Counted from the first letter of the stretch, positions 26,131-34,695 are shown. The stretch is DNA of 64,000 nt from Amycolatopsis sp. DSM 110486 (GCF_019468465.1 NZ_CP080519.1:8053001-8117000); one strand, 5' to 3'. Numbers and translations are program-made. The notes: a model not told the origin generated them from the letters alone.

Positions 26131-27383
26131 ACGAGCGGATCAGGCACGATGTCGACGTCGCCGTGATCGGCGGCGGGCCGGCCGGGCTCGCCGCGGCGGT
26201 CGCGCTGCGCCAGGCCGGGGTGGAGCGGGTCGAGGTGCTGGAGCGGGAGCTCGTCGCCGGCGGGATTCCACGGCATTCCGCGCACACCGGTTACGGCCTG
26301 CGGGACTTGCGGCGGATCATGACCGGGCCGGCCTACGCCCGGCGGTACGCCGCGCTGGCCGCGGTGGCCGGCGTCACCGTACGCACCACGACCATGGTCA
26401 CCGGCTGGTCCGGCGACGGCGGGCTCGAGGTGACGGCGCCGGACGGGCTGTCAGTCGTGCACGCCTCGGCGGTGCTGATGGCCACCGGCGCCCGGGAGCG
26501 CCCGCGCCCGGCGCGCTGGGTGCCGGGCGACCGTGGCCAGGGCGTGTACACCACCGGGCAGCTGCAGCAGACCGTGTACCTCCACGGCCGGCCGGTCGGA
26601 CGGCGCGCGATCGTGGTGGGTGCCGAGCACGTCGGCTTCTCGGCGATGATGACGTTGCGGCACGCCGGGGTCGAGGTCGCGGCGCTGACCACCGAGCTGC
26701 CGCGGCATCAGAGCTACCTGCCGTTCCACCTCGGCGCGCGGTGGATGCTGCGCGTCCCGGTGCTGACGGGCACCCGGGTCGTCGCGGTGCGGGGCAAGCC
26801 GCGGCTTGCGGAGGTCGAGCTGGAGCGCGTCGCCGACGGGCACCGGTGGACCGAGGCCTGCGACACCGTCGTGTTCACCGGCGACTGGGTGCCGGACCAC
26901 GAGCTGGCCCGGACGGCGGGCGTCGGGATGGACGCGCGCACCCTCGGGCCGGTGATCGACGCGACCGGGGCCACCAGCACGCCGGGGCTCTTCGCCGCCG
27001 GAAACCTTTGTCACCCGGTCGAAACCGCGGACGTCGCGGCGCTGTCGGGCCGCCACGCGGGCCGTTCGATCGCCCGCTGGCTGGCCGGCCGCGCGGCCTC
27101 GGCGGCCGGCGCCGGGGTCCCGATCGAGGTCGACGGCCCGCTGGCCTGGACCAGTCCGCAACGCATCTCGTCGTCGGCGGACCTCCCGGCGCGCGGCCGG
27201 GTGATCCTGCGGCCGAGCGTGTTCGCCCGCCTGCCGCGGGTGCGGGTCAGCCAGGGCGACCGGGTCCTTTGGCAGGGCCGGCTTCCGCAATTCGTCCCGT
27301 CCCGCCCGGCGCTGCTGCCGGCCTCCTGGCTCGCCCGCGTGGACCCGTCGGGCGCCGCGGTGCGGATCGAAGCGCTGGTCTGA
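26127..27383 (+). CDS. FAD/NAD(P)-dependent oxidoreductase, partner of the GlpA-like protein
   Basis: The GTG at 26127 overlaps the GlpA-like stop, giving 418 residues. An N-terminal dinucleotide fold (VAVIGGGPAGLAAAVALRQA) is followed by a second nucleotide site (AIVVGAEHVGFSAMMTLRHA) and TPGLFAAGNLCHPVET, as in Pyr_redox_2 proteins. In related operons a GlpA-like protein, this type of protein and a small DUF1667 protein occur together; no DUF1667 gene follows here. The C-terminal ~80 residues are beta-rich and extra. Its role is probably electron transfer from the GlpA-like subunit (inference). Confidence 0.82.
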   Translation: MNERIRHDVDVAVIGGGPAGLAAAVALRQAGVERVEVLERELVAGGIPRHSAHTGYGLRDLRRIMTGPAYARRYAALAAVAGVTVRTTTMVTGWSGDGGLEVTAPDGLSVVHASAVLMATGARERPRPARWVPGDRGQGVYTTGQLQQTVYLHGRPVGRRAIVVGAEHVGFSAMMTLRHAGVEVAALTTELPRHQSYLPFHLGARWMLRVPVLTGTRVVAVRGKPRLAEVELERVADGHRWTEACDTVVFTGDWVPDHELARTAGVGMDARTLGPVIDATGATSTPGLFAAGNLCHPVETADVAALSGRHAGRSIARWLAGRAASAAGAGVPIEVDGPLAWTSPQRISSSADLPARGRVILRPSVFARLPRVRVSQGDRVLWQGRLPQFVPSRPALLPASWLARVDPSGAAVRIEALV

Positions 27384-27578
27384 CCGTCCGTCCACGGTGG
27401 ACGATGCTGGGCACCCATCGCAGGAACAGGCCCTTCGTGCTGTCCATGTCAGCGGGGCATTCGTGGCGGCGGTCGAACTTCCGGATCCGGTTCTGGCGCG
27501 CGAGGAACTCGTGCTGCCGGTTTTGGGTCACCGACGTGATCTCGGTGCGGGTACGCGGTCGGCTGTCCATAACTCGGG

Positions 27579-28508
27579 TCAACCGCGTACCTGCCGGCGA
27601 TTCGGTGTCGGGTGTACCTCGTCGAGCAGCTCCAGAAATGCCTGCGCGGCAGCACTGGGCCGTCGAGTTGCCGAAGTCGCCACGGTGAGCTGCCACAGGA
27701 GTTCGTGATCGGCGACCTCCACGGTGGCCAGCCCGGCGGGGTCGTCGACCAGGAATCGGCCGAGGAAACCGATTCCGAGTCCGGCGCGGATGAAGTGCAC
27801 GGCTGTCCCGATGTCGGCGACCTCCAGGGTGACCTCCCGTTCGATGCCGGCGCTCGCGAAGGCTTGATCGGCGATGATGCGGTTGCCGAAGCCTGGCGGG
27901 GAGTCGATGAAGGGGAATTCGGCGAGCTGCGACAGCGAGACCCGGCCCATGCCCGCCAGCGGGTGCTCCGCAGGGACGTAGAGCACCAGCGGGGTCATCT
28001 CCAGCACCCTGACCCGCAACCCGGCCGGCGCCGGGCCGGGAAGGGAGAGGAAGGCGACGTCGAGCTGGCCGTCTCGCAGTTCCTGCGCCAGCCCCGTCGA
28101 TCCGGCGAGCGCCGCCCGGAGCCGGACGGTGACTCCTGGATGGCGGGCGCGCAGCTTGGCGAGGATGCCCGGCGTGTCGATGAGGTTGACCGAGGTGAGC
28201 GTGCCGACGGTGACGGTTCCCTGAAGCGTGCCGCCGAGCTCCTGCACCGCGTCCTTGGCGGCGCGGGCGGAGTCCAGTGTTTCTCGCGCCCGGGGCAGGA
28301 AGACGCGCCCGGCCGGGGTGAGCGTCACTTCGTCGCGTCCACGGTCGAACAGTCGGGAGCCCAGCTCGCGTTCCAGCGCTTTGACCGTCGCCGACACCCC
28401 CGACTGGACGACGTGCAGACGGCGTGCCGCCGGGGTGAACCCGCCCGTGTCGGCCACAGCGAGGAAGTGCTCGAGATGTCGTAGTTCCACGACCCGATTA
28501 TCACTCAT
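27579..28508 (-). CDS. LysR-family transcriptional regulator
   Basis: The product has 309 residues. The N-terminal winged helix reads LRHLEHFLAVADTGGFTPAA with LHVVQSGVSATVKALERELG, classic LysR. The C-terminal effector-binding domain follows (GTVTVGTLTSVNLIDTP, PLVLYVPAEHPLAG). The start at 28508 lacks a strong ribosome site, and a GTG eight codons in (28484) is the alternative. It is divergent from the OYE-like gene, its probable target. The 195 bases before its 3' end (27384-27578) show no recognisable gene. Confidence 0.9.
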   Translation of the reverse strand: MSDNRVVELRHLEHFLAVADTGGFTPAARRLHVVQSGVSATVKALERELGSRLFDRGRDEVTLTPAGRVFLPRARETLDSARAAKDAVQELGGTLQGTVTVGTLTSVNLIDTPGILAKLRARHPGVTVRLRAALAGSTGLAQELRDGQLDVAFLSLPGPAPAGLRVRVLEMTPLVLYVPAEHPLAGMGRVSLSQLAEFPFIDSPPGFGNRIIADQAFASAGIEREVTLEVADIGTAVHFIRAGLGIGFLGRFLVDDPAGLATVEVADHELLWQLTVATSATRRPSAAAQAFLELLDEVHPTPNRRQVRG

Positions 28509-28529
28509 GGTGCTGGAAGAAATCTGTAG

Positions 28530-28545
28530 TCATCGTTGGACATGA
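28530..28545. promoter_or_regulatory. LysR-type operator candidate
   Basis: TCAT-N8-ATGA inverted repeat, which includes a T-N11-A spacing, in the short gap between the LysR start and the OYE-like start. Position and form fit a LysR site. Confidence 0.45.
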
Positions 28546-28613
28546 TTCAGGTCCGGAGAGAAGGTGAACTGGTCAAGATCTTCTCTTCCACACACGAAAC
28601 CGAGGAGGCGCAC

Positions 28614-29765
28614 GTGTCCGGCTCGTCACCGGCGGTGCAGCAGCCGCTACTCCGCCCCTACGACCTTGGCGATCTGTGGTTGCGCAACCGCGTCGTGATG
28701 GCCCCGATGACCAGGGCGCGCGCGGAGAACCGCGATCTCGCGCCGATGCCGATGCACGCCGAGTACTACCGGCAGCGGGCCGGCGCCGGATTGATCGTGT
28801 CCGAAGGCACGTGGATCAGCCCCGGCGCCATCGGTTCGGTCAATGTTCCCGGCCTCTACAGCGACGAGCAGGTCGCAGGCTGGACGGAGGTGACGGGTGC
28901 CGTGCACGCCGAGCGCGGGGTGATCTTCTCGCAGCTCGCTCACACTGGCGCCAGCTCGCATCCGGACTACCACGGCGGGCATCTGCCGGTCGCGCCGTCC
29001 GCGGTCAACCCCGGGGGACGGGTGTTCACCCCCGCCGGCGGGTTCACCGACACGGTGACGCCGAGGGCGCTGACCGTGGACGAGATCGCCGAGATCGTGG
29101 AGCAGTACCGTTGCGCGGCGGCCAACGCGCGCCGCGCCGGGTTCGACGGTGTCGAGATCCACGCCCAGCGTGGCTACCTGATCGCCCAGTTCCTGAACCC
29201 CGCGCTCAACCTGCGCACCGACACCTATGGCGGCAGCGCCGAGAACCGCGCGCGGTTCCTGTTCGAGATCCTGGAGGCGGTGACCGGCGTCTGGGGTCCG
29301 CACCGCGTCGGCGTGAAGTTCGCGCCCTACCAGGAGATCGGCTCGACCACCGGGGTGGCACCGGAACTGCTGACCGGCCACGAGCACGTCGCCGAGCGGC
29401 TCAACGACCACCCGCTCGCCTACCTGCACCTCATGATGACGAGGCGGCCCAACGAGCTCGTCACGCCGGATCAGCGCCGTGCTTCGCTGGTCCGGTTCCG
29501 CCCGCGGTACCGCGGCACGCTGGTCGCCAACGCCGGCATGGACCAGGAGTCCGGCAACCTGGTGATCACGGAAGGCTTGGCCGACCTGGTGTCCTTCGCG
29601 CAACTGTTCATCGCGAACCCGGATCTGCCCACTCGATTCGAGCGCGGCCACCCGCTCGCCGTCGCCGATCGCGAAACCTTCTACCAAGGTGGTACCAGCG
29701 GCTACGCCGACTACCCGGCCTACGCCGGGGAATCCGAATCCCAGCCTGTGGGGAGTGTCCGATGA
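28614..29765 (+). CDS. Old Yellow Enzyme-family NADH:flavin oxidoreductase, atypical active site
   Basis: The GTG at 28614 is chosen because GAGGAGG lies five bases upstream; the frame is open from 28536. The 383 residues form an FMN TIM barrel: LRNRVVMAPMTRARAENRDL, IVSEGTWISPGAIG, and the family signature with QFLNPALNLRTDTYGGS and ENRARF. The usual active-site His-x-x-Asn/His is His183-Ala-Gln-Arg186 here, so the second hydrogen-bond donor is Arg. The usual QLWHTGR is QLAHTGA. FMN binding should survive, but substrate choice or chemistry may differ. LysR control is likely. Confidence 0.87.
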   Translation: MSGSSPAVQQPLLRPYDLGDLWLRNRVVMAPMTRARAENRDLAPMPMHAEYYRQRAGAGLIVSEGTWISPGAIGSVNVPGLYSDEQVAGWTEVTGAVHAERGVIFSQLAHTGASSHPDYHGGHLPVAPSAVNPGGRVFTPAGGFTDTVTPRALTVDEIAEIVEQYRCAAANARRAGFDGVEIHAQRGYLIAQFLNPALNLRTDTYGGSAENRARFLFEILEAVTGVWGPHRVGVKFAPYQEIGSTTGVAPELLTGHEHVAERLNDHPLAYLHLMMTRRPNELVTPDQRRASLVRFRPRYRGTLVANAGMDQESGNLVITEGLADLVSFAQLFIANPDLPTRFERGHPLAVADRETFYQGGTSGYADYPAYAGESESQPVGSVR

Positions 29766-30052
29766 CGGGCCTCAAGCGCTACCCGGAGCGCACCGCGACG
29801 CGGTGGTCTTCGACGGCCGAAGCCGACCGGTTCATCGGGCACGGCCCGGAGTCCGGACAGCCGGGCACGCTCGGCCATACTCGATGCCGGGGTAGAGGAG
29901 AGCGTCGCTGTTTTTTCTGGACGCGCTGCGGTGCGCGGGTCGACGTCGCCGGGTACCGGTTCCGCGAGGCCGGCGCCCAGCGCCCGGGTGCGGCCGGTGA
30001 GGGGCGCACCCGGGCGCTCGCCCGTCACACGGGAAGCGGCGTCTCCTGGTAG
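29762..30052 (+). CDS. Short ORF coupled to the OYE-like gene, doubtful
   Basis: An ATG at 29762 overlaps the OYE stop (ATGA) and opens a 96-residue frame. The first ~45 residues (starting MTGLKRYPERTATRW) could be the start of a once longer enzyme. The rest runs through the hairpin and into the end of the opposite acyl-CoA dehydrogenase gene. No domain is recognised. It may be a decayed gene start. Confidence 0.25.
   Translation: MTGLKRYPERTATRWSSTAEADRFIGHGPESGQPGTLGHTRCRGRGERRCFFWTRCGARVDVAGYRFREAGAQRPGAAGEGRTRALARHTGSGVSW
29979..30018. terminator. Hairpin between convergent genes
   Basis: Arms 29979-29992 and 30005-30018 are 14-base perfect complements (AGCGCCCGGGTGCG) with a 12-base loop. 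It ends six bases before the acyl-CoA dehydrogenase stop and serves both strands. Confidence 0.75.
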
Positions 30053-31362
30053 GTGGGGACCGTGTCGATGGTCTCCATGAACTTCGTGAACGGCACGAAC
30101 TCGTCGTCCATCAGCGCCCGCGGGTTGTAGTCCGGGCTGGCGAGCACGCCGTGGACGCGTCGGCGCTGCATGCCGAAGTTGCCGGCATCGTAGAGCGGCA
30201 GCACTGCGGCCTCGCGCAGCAGCTTCTCGAACTCGTGCTGCTTGTCCAGGCTGTTCACGCCCACGACCTGCATGCACTTGTAGACCGCGTCGAACATCAG
30301 CTCCGTGCATTGGATCTTGCACATCGCGCCGATCAGCTCGCCGTGGTAGTCGTGCTGGTCCAGGAAGTGCGCGGTCTTCCAGCAGAAGCAGCGGCACATC
30401 TCGATCCGCGCCGCGACGTCCCCGAGCACATAACCGACGTTCTGGTGGTTGATGATCGGGCTCGGGCCACCGGCGGTGTAGGTCCGCGCCCACTCGAGGG
30501 CGGATTCGTAGGCGGTCCGGGCCACACCGACCGCCGCGATCCCGGCCACCGGCCCCGACCAGGCGAAGTTGCGGTTGATCAGCAGGTCGCCGTTGCCGCG
30601 GGTGCCCTCGACGAGGTTGTTCGCGGGAACCCGGGCGTCGGTGAAGACGATCTCGGCGTTGGGGGTGAGCCGATGCCCCATCTTGCTGATGAGGTTGTAG
30701 CTGACACCGGGGGTGCCGCGCTCGATCATGATCGCCGAAAGCCCCTCAGTGCCGCCCTTCGACGGGTCGGTGCGCACCACGACGATGCTCGCGTTGGCAC
30801 CCTGCCCGTCCCAGCCCGCGACGTTGCAAGGCCAGTATTTGCGGCCGTTGAGCACGTAGTGGTCGCCATCGAGCGTGGCCGTGACACCGATTCCGACGGG
30901 TGAAGCATCGGGTGCGTCGAAGTTCGCCGTGCCGCCAGGGCTGCCGGCCGGCTCGCTCACCGCGTAGCCGACGATGTACTCGCCGGTCGGGTCCGAGGTG
31001 GCCGCGCGCAGGAAGCGGTCCTTCTGCTCGTCACTGCCCCAGTACCAGACGGGCATCAGGCCCAGCCCGTTGACCAGGATGGTGCAGGCGAAACCCGGGT
31101 CGACGGCGCACACTTCCTCGGCGGCCAGGATGAGGTCCACATTGGACACCCCGCCGCCGCCGTACTGCGTGGGCAGCATGCAGAATGCGATGCCGGCGCG
31201 GTAGGCCTGCACATAGGCGTCCTTGGTCATCTGGAAGGCGCGCAACGGGTCCGTCTCGGCGTCGGCCGCGCGGACCACCGGCGCGAGTATGTCGCGGGCG
31301 AAGGCGCGGGTGCTCGCCTGGAGTTCCCGTTGTTCCGGGGTGAGGGTGAAGTCGATGGCCAT
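30025..31362 (-). CDS. Acyl-CoA dehydrogenase-family flavoprotein
   Basis: The start is the ATG at 31362 with GGGAGG upstream, giving 445 residues. The order is typical: an N-terminal helical domain (MAIDFTLTPEQREL), a middle beta domain (EYIVGYAVSEPAGSPGGTAN, DGDHYVLNGRKYWPCNVAGW) and a C-terminal helical domain. Family text near the usual catalytic Glu (YEG) reads LYDAGN, so Asp or another residue must be the base, or the enzyme acts on something other than a simple acyl-CoA. It is rich in Cys (CRCFCWK). It is divergent from a GAF-LytTR regulator and convergent with the OYE-like gene. Confidence 0.85.
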   Translation of the reverse strand: MAIDFTLTPEQRELQASTRAFARDILAPVVRAADAETDPLRAFQMTKDAYVQAYRAGIAFCMLPTQYGGGGVSNVDLILAAEEVCAVDPGFACTILVNGLGLMPVWYWGSDEQKDRFLRAATSDPTGEYIVGYAVSEPAGSPGGTANFDAPDASPVGIGVTATLDGDHYVLNGRKYWPCNVAGWDGQGANASIVVVRTDPSKGGTEGLSAIMIERGTPGVSYNLISKMGHRLTPNAEIVFTDARVPANNLVEGTRGNGDLLINRNFAWSGPVAGIAAVGVARTAYESALEWARTYTAGGPSPIINHQNVGYVLGDVAARIEMCRCFCWKTAHFLDQHDYHGELIGAMCKIQCTELMFDAVYKCMQVVGVNSLDKQHEFEKLLREAAVLPLYDAGNFGMQRRRVHGVLASPDYNPRALMDDEFVPFTKFMETIDTVPTYQETPLPV

Positions 31363-31502
31363 GACGAAACCTCCCTGCAATCGGGTCGTCGGATCGGCCG
31401 GAATCGTCGATCTGCCCGGGTGAGGAGCACGCGGACGCTATCCCGGCCGGCCACGTCGGTCCTAGTCTGTTCAGGGGGCCGCCCGAACGCGAGGAGGTCG
31501 GC

Positions 31503-32705
31503 ATGGACGGTCAGTCGGCCGGCGCCGGCGGGCACGAACCCGGAACGAACGGCACCGCCGCGATCCAGCCTGCGATCCAGGCGTCCTGGCAGCGCTGCCG
31601 CGAGGTCTACGGTGTTGCCCCCGACACGCCGCCGCCCGACCCGTCTGCCGACTCGGTTGCGGCGCCGAGCACCGTCGTGTCGGCCGCCCGCTCACTGGCG
31701 GCCGACATCACTCGAACCGACGGGGTGGTGGCGGTCGCGGCCGGCGACGGGCGGGTCGCCGCGGTGTTCGGGAGCCGTTCGGCCGTCGCGCTCGCGGGCG
31801 CACACCAGCTCGCGCCCGGGCACGACTGGTCGGAGAACAGCCGCGGGACCAATGCCCTCGGCACCGCGCTGCTCGACGGACACGCCGAGGTGACCGGTTC
31901 CGAGCACTGGCGCGGTGACCTGGCCGACTGGTCCGGCGCGGGTGTCGCGGTGGCCGGCCCCGACTGTCCGCGGCCGTGCGCGGTCCTCGCGTTCCTGGTG
32001 CACCGCCGTCCGCTGCCGGCGCTCGCGATCGCGCGGCTGCACTGTTGCGCCCAGGAACTGGGCCTCGGCCTGCGTCGCCGGCACGACGACGTGCTCACCG
32101 AGCTGGCCGGATCGCTGCTACCGCAGGCGGCCGACGACGCCGGACCGCTGGCGGTCATCGACCGGCGCGGGCGGCTGGTGACGGCGAACGAGGTCGGGCG
32201 CGCGGTGCTCGGCTCAAGCGCGCGTGCCGGCGCGCTGAGGCTGGCCGCCTGCACGGAGGACGGGTGCCCGATCACCGTCCAGCCCATCCAGCACGACGGG
32301 CAGCTCATCGGCACGCTCCTCACCACCAGTACGGACTCACCGCCGGCGATCGAGGCCGCCCAAGCGCCGGTGTTCCGGGTCGCCGGCATCCACGGCGGGC
32401 ACATCCTGCTCATGGCCCCGGCCGAGATCCGGGTCGCGCAGGCCGAGGGCAAGACCGTGTGGCTGCTGACCGACCGGGGCCGGCTGCGGGCACTGAACCA
32501 CACCCTGAGCCGGCTGGCGACGCGGCTGGCACCACACGGATTCCTGCGGGTGCACCGACACTGCGTGGTGAACCTGCACCGGGTGCGCGAAATCGCCCCG
32601 ACCTTCCACGGCAGGTTCGCACTCGTCCTGGACGGGCCCGATCGCGAGACCGTCGCGGTGTCGCGGCGGCATCTGGCCGAGGTCCGTCGCGCGCTCGGCC
32701 TTTGA
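31503..32705 (+). CDS. GAF-PAS-LytTR transcriptional regulator
   Basis: The start is the ATG at 31503 with GAGGAGG five bases upstream, giving 400 residues. The N-terminal third looks like the sensor part of AcoR/DhaR-type activators (AIQASWQRCREVYGV, HDWSENSRGTNALGTALLDG), a GAF domain. A PAS-like region follows (LAVIDRRGRLVTANEVGRAV). Instead of an AAA+ sigma-54 domain, the C-terminal ~110 residues are a LytTR DNA-binding domain (LRVHRHCVVNLHRVREI, VSRRHLAEVRRAL). It faces away from the acyl-CoA dehydrogenase gene and probably controls it. Confidence 0.87.
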   Translation: MDGQSAGAGGHEPGTNGTAAIQPAIQASWQRCREVYGVAPDTPPPDPSADSVAAPSTVVSAARSLAADITRTDGVVAVAAGDGRVAAVFGSRSAVALAGAHQLAPGHDWSENSRGTNALGTALLDGHAEVTGSEHWRGDLADWSGAGVAVAGPDCPRPCAVLAFLVHRRPLPALAIARLHCCAQELGLGLRRRHDDVLTELAGSLLPQAADDAGPLAVIDRRGRLVTANEVGRAVLGSSARAGALRLAACTEDGCPITVQPIQHDGQLIGTLLTTSTDSPPAIEAAQAPVFRVAGIHGGHILLMAPAEIRVAQAEGKTVWLLTDRGRLRALNHTLSRLATRLAPHGFLRVHRHCVVNLHRVREIAPTFHGRFALVLDGPDRETVAVSRRHLAEVRRALGL

Positions 32706-32797
32706 GAGGCGACCGTCGGCGTCGCGGGGAAGGTCATGCTCCAGGCGATTTCCGAGCGATCCCGCCAGTCCCGGAGCGGAAGGGCGCCGGAAAGGTC

Positions 32798-32923
32798 GGG
32801 GTGGAGACGGTCGGCGTCTTGTTCGAACGCCGGGCGTTTCACGCTCTGCTCGCCACCCGTGACCAGAAGGAAGGCATGGCCGCGTTCACCGAGAAGTGCC
32901 CACCCGGGTTCCACCACGCCTGA
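32798..32923 (+). pseudogene. C-terminal remnant of an enoyl-CoA hydratase (crotonase)
   Basis: The frame ending at 32923 reads GVETVGVLFERRAFHALLAT then RDQKEGMAAFTEKCPPGFHH, which matches the C-terminal helix of crotonases (EDQREGMAAFLEKRPPxF). No start or active-site region precedes it. It is a leftover of a lost beta-oxidation-type gene. The rest of 32706-33078 shows nothing else recognisable. Confidence 0.65.
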
Positions 32924-33078
32924 CTCAGGTCGGACCGTGCATCGGCGGTAACCCGTTTGACGTAGTCCTGGTCGGCTCGGTACTGCCTGGTAGGGGTGGG
33001 CGCGCCGAGAATGCTCGGCGGGCCGGGAGGTGCGGTGACCTGGCCCGACCCACGCCTGGCGGGGAGTAGCGTGCTTGT

Positions 33079-34608
33079 ATGCCTGTTGCCGTGCGGGTGC
33101 GTCGGTGGGCGGTGCGTGGGCTGGCTTTGCCGTGTGGTGGCGTGGTGGCGCTGGCCTTCCCGGCTGCCGATGCGTGGTGGCTGGGGTGGGTCGGGCTGGT
33201 CCCGCTGGTGTTGTTGCTCGGGCGCGCGGGCTCGTACGGTGAGGCGGCTTGGCGGAGTTCACTTGCCGCGGTCGGGTTCTTTCTCGTTGCGCTGCAGTGG
33301 CTGCTGCCGAACATCGGAATGCTGGCGCTTGTGGTGGGCGTTGTGGTCGCCGCCCTCTGGGTGCCGTTCGGGCTGGCGACGTATGGGTTGCTGCGAGAAC
33401 CTTCCGGTGCGCGGGTGGCCTTGGCGGTGGTGGTGCTGCCGTCGGTCTGGGTCAGCGTCGAGGCGCTGCGTTCCTGGGAAGGTCTGGGCGGTGCCTGGGG
33501 TCTTGTCGGTCTGACGCAGTGGCAGGTGCGGCCGGTGCTGGCCGTGGCGTCGCTGGGTGGGGTGTGGTTGCTGAGCTTCGTGCTGGTGGCGGTCAACGTC
33601 GGGCTTGCTGCCGTGTTCCTTCCCGGCGCCGGCCGGGCAGCGCGATTGCTCGGGGGAGGACTCGCTGTCGTGCTCGCCGCGCTCGCGATCGGCTATGGGC
33701 TGCTCCGGCCGGAACCGGTGGTGACCGGCAGCGTCCGCGTGGTGGGGGTGCAGCCTGGCGTCGTGTACGGAGGAGACGAGCGTTTGGCGGCGCATCTGGA
33801 CTTGACCCACAGGGCCGCCGGTCTGGGGCAGGACATGGTGGTCTGGGGCCAGAGCAGCGTGCCGTTCGACCCGGCTCGCCGTCCCGATGTGTTGGGCCGG
33901 TTGCGCCAAGCCTCGGCGATCGCGGGAAGTGACGTACTGGTCAACGTCGACGCGCGAGCAGCGGACGGTCGGATCAGGAAGACGACTCAGCAGTATGGAC
34001 CCGGTGGTTTGGTTGGTACGTATGAGAAGCGGCGGCTGGTGCCGTTCGGCGAGTACGTGCCGATGCGGCAGCTGCTGGGAAAGGTGCTTCAGGGCACCGC
34101 CATCGCCGAGGAAGATCGGGCCCCGGGCCGAGAGCCGGTGGTGCTGCGGGTCGGCGGGACACGGGTGGGCCCGCTGATCTCCTACGAGTCGATCTTTCCC
34201 GACCTGCGCCGGGAACTCGTTCGGCTGCACGCCGACGTCACGGTGGTGCAGGGCTCGCTCACGTCGTTCCACGGAACCTGGGTGCAACCGCAACAGGCGA
34301 GTGCCGAGGCGGTGCGGGCGGTGGAGTCCGGTCGGTCCGCCGTCCTGGTGGAGCTGAACGGAACGTCCGCGGCGTTCGACGCCCGGGGCAGGCAGCTGGC
34401 CTGGATGCCGCCGGACGAGCGCGGGATCTTCGTGGTCGATGTGCCGCTGTACGAGGAGATCACTCCCTACGTGCGGTGGGGCGACTGGGTTCCGCGCACG
34501 GCGGGAGCGATCACTGTGATCGGCATCGCCCTGCTGGTCGCGCGCTGGGCGTCGTCGAGAGCGACCGGGCGTCACGGACGACCTTCGTCGACCGGACAAG
34601 GGCGTTGA
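33079..34608 (+). CDS. lnt: Apolipoprotein N-acyltransferase homologue lacking catalytic Cys and Glu
   Basis: The product has 509 residues, normal for Lnt. Residues 1 to about 215 hold six or so membrane segments, the next ~250 a nitrilase-fold domain outside the membrane, and a last segment ends the chain (VIGIALLVARWA). Lnt acylates the N-terminus of lipoproteins using a Glu-Lys-Cys triad. Here the Glu region is VVWGQSS (Gln258), the Lys is kept in YEKRRLVPFGEY (Lys317), and the Cys region is LISYESIFPD with Ser368. It is thus inactive, or uses Ser. Another Lnt gene would be expected elsewhere in the genome. Confidence 0.85.
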   Translation: MPVAVRVRRWAVRGLALPCGGVVALAFPAADAWWLGWVGLVPLVLLLGRAGSYGEAAWRSSLAAVGFFLVALQWLLPNIGMLALVVGVVVAALWVPFGLATYGLLREPSGARVALAVVVLPSVWVSVEALRSWEGLGGAWGLVGLTQWQVRPVLAVASLGGVWLLSFVLVAVNVGLAAVFLPGAGRAARLLGGGLAVVLAALAIGYGLLRPEPVVTGSVRVVGVQPGVVYGGDERLAAHLDLTHRAAGLGQDMVVWGQSSVPFDPARRPDVLGRLRQASAIAGSDVLVNVDARAADGRIRKTTQQYGPGGLVGTYEKRRLVPFGEYVPMRQLLGKVLQGTAIAEEDRAPGREPVVLRVGGTRVGPLISYESIFPDLRRELVRLHADVTVVQGSLTSFHGTWVQPQQASAEAVRAVESGRSAVLVELNGTSAAFDARGRQLAWMPPDERGIFVVDVPLYEEITPYVRWGDWVPRTAGAITVIGIALLVARWASSRATGRHGRPSSTGQGR

Positions 34609-34695
34609 CGACCGTTTCGGCCGGCTGCCAAGGTGTGCGCGTCGGCGTGTTCGACGTCGATGCGGCCATTGTGGCCAGGCGTGCTGGCAGAACGG

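Noticed and set aside
32925..33596. Minus-strand 223-codon Ser/Thr/Pro-rich frame
   Set aside because: It is antisense to the Lnt-like gene; its composition follows from membrane-segment codons read backwards.
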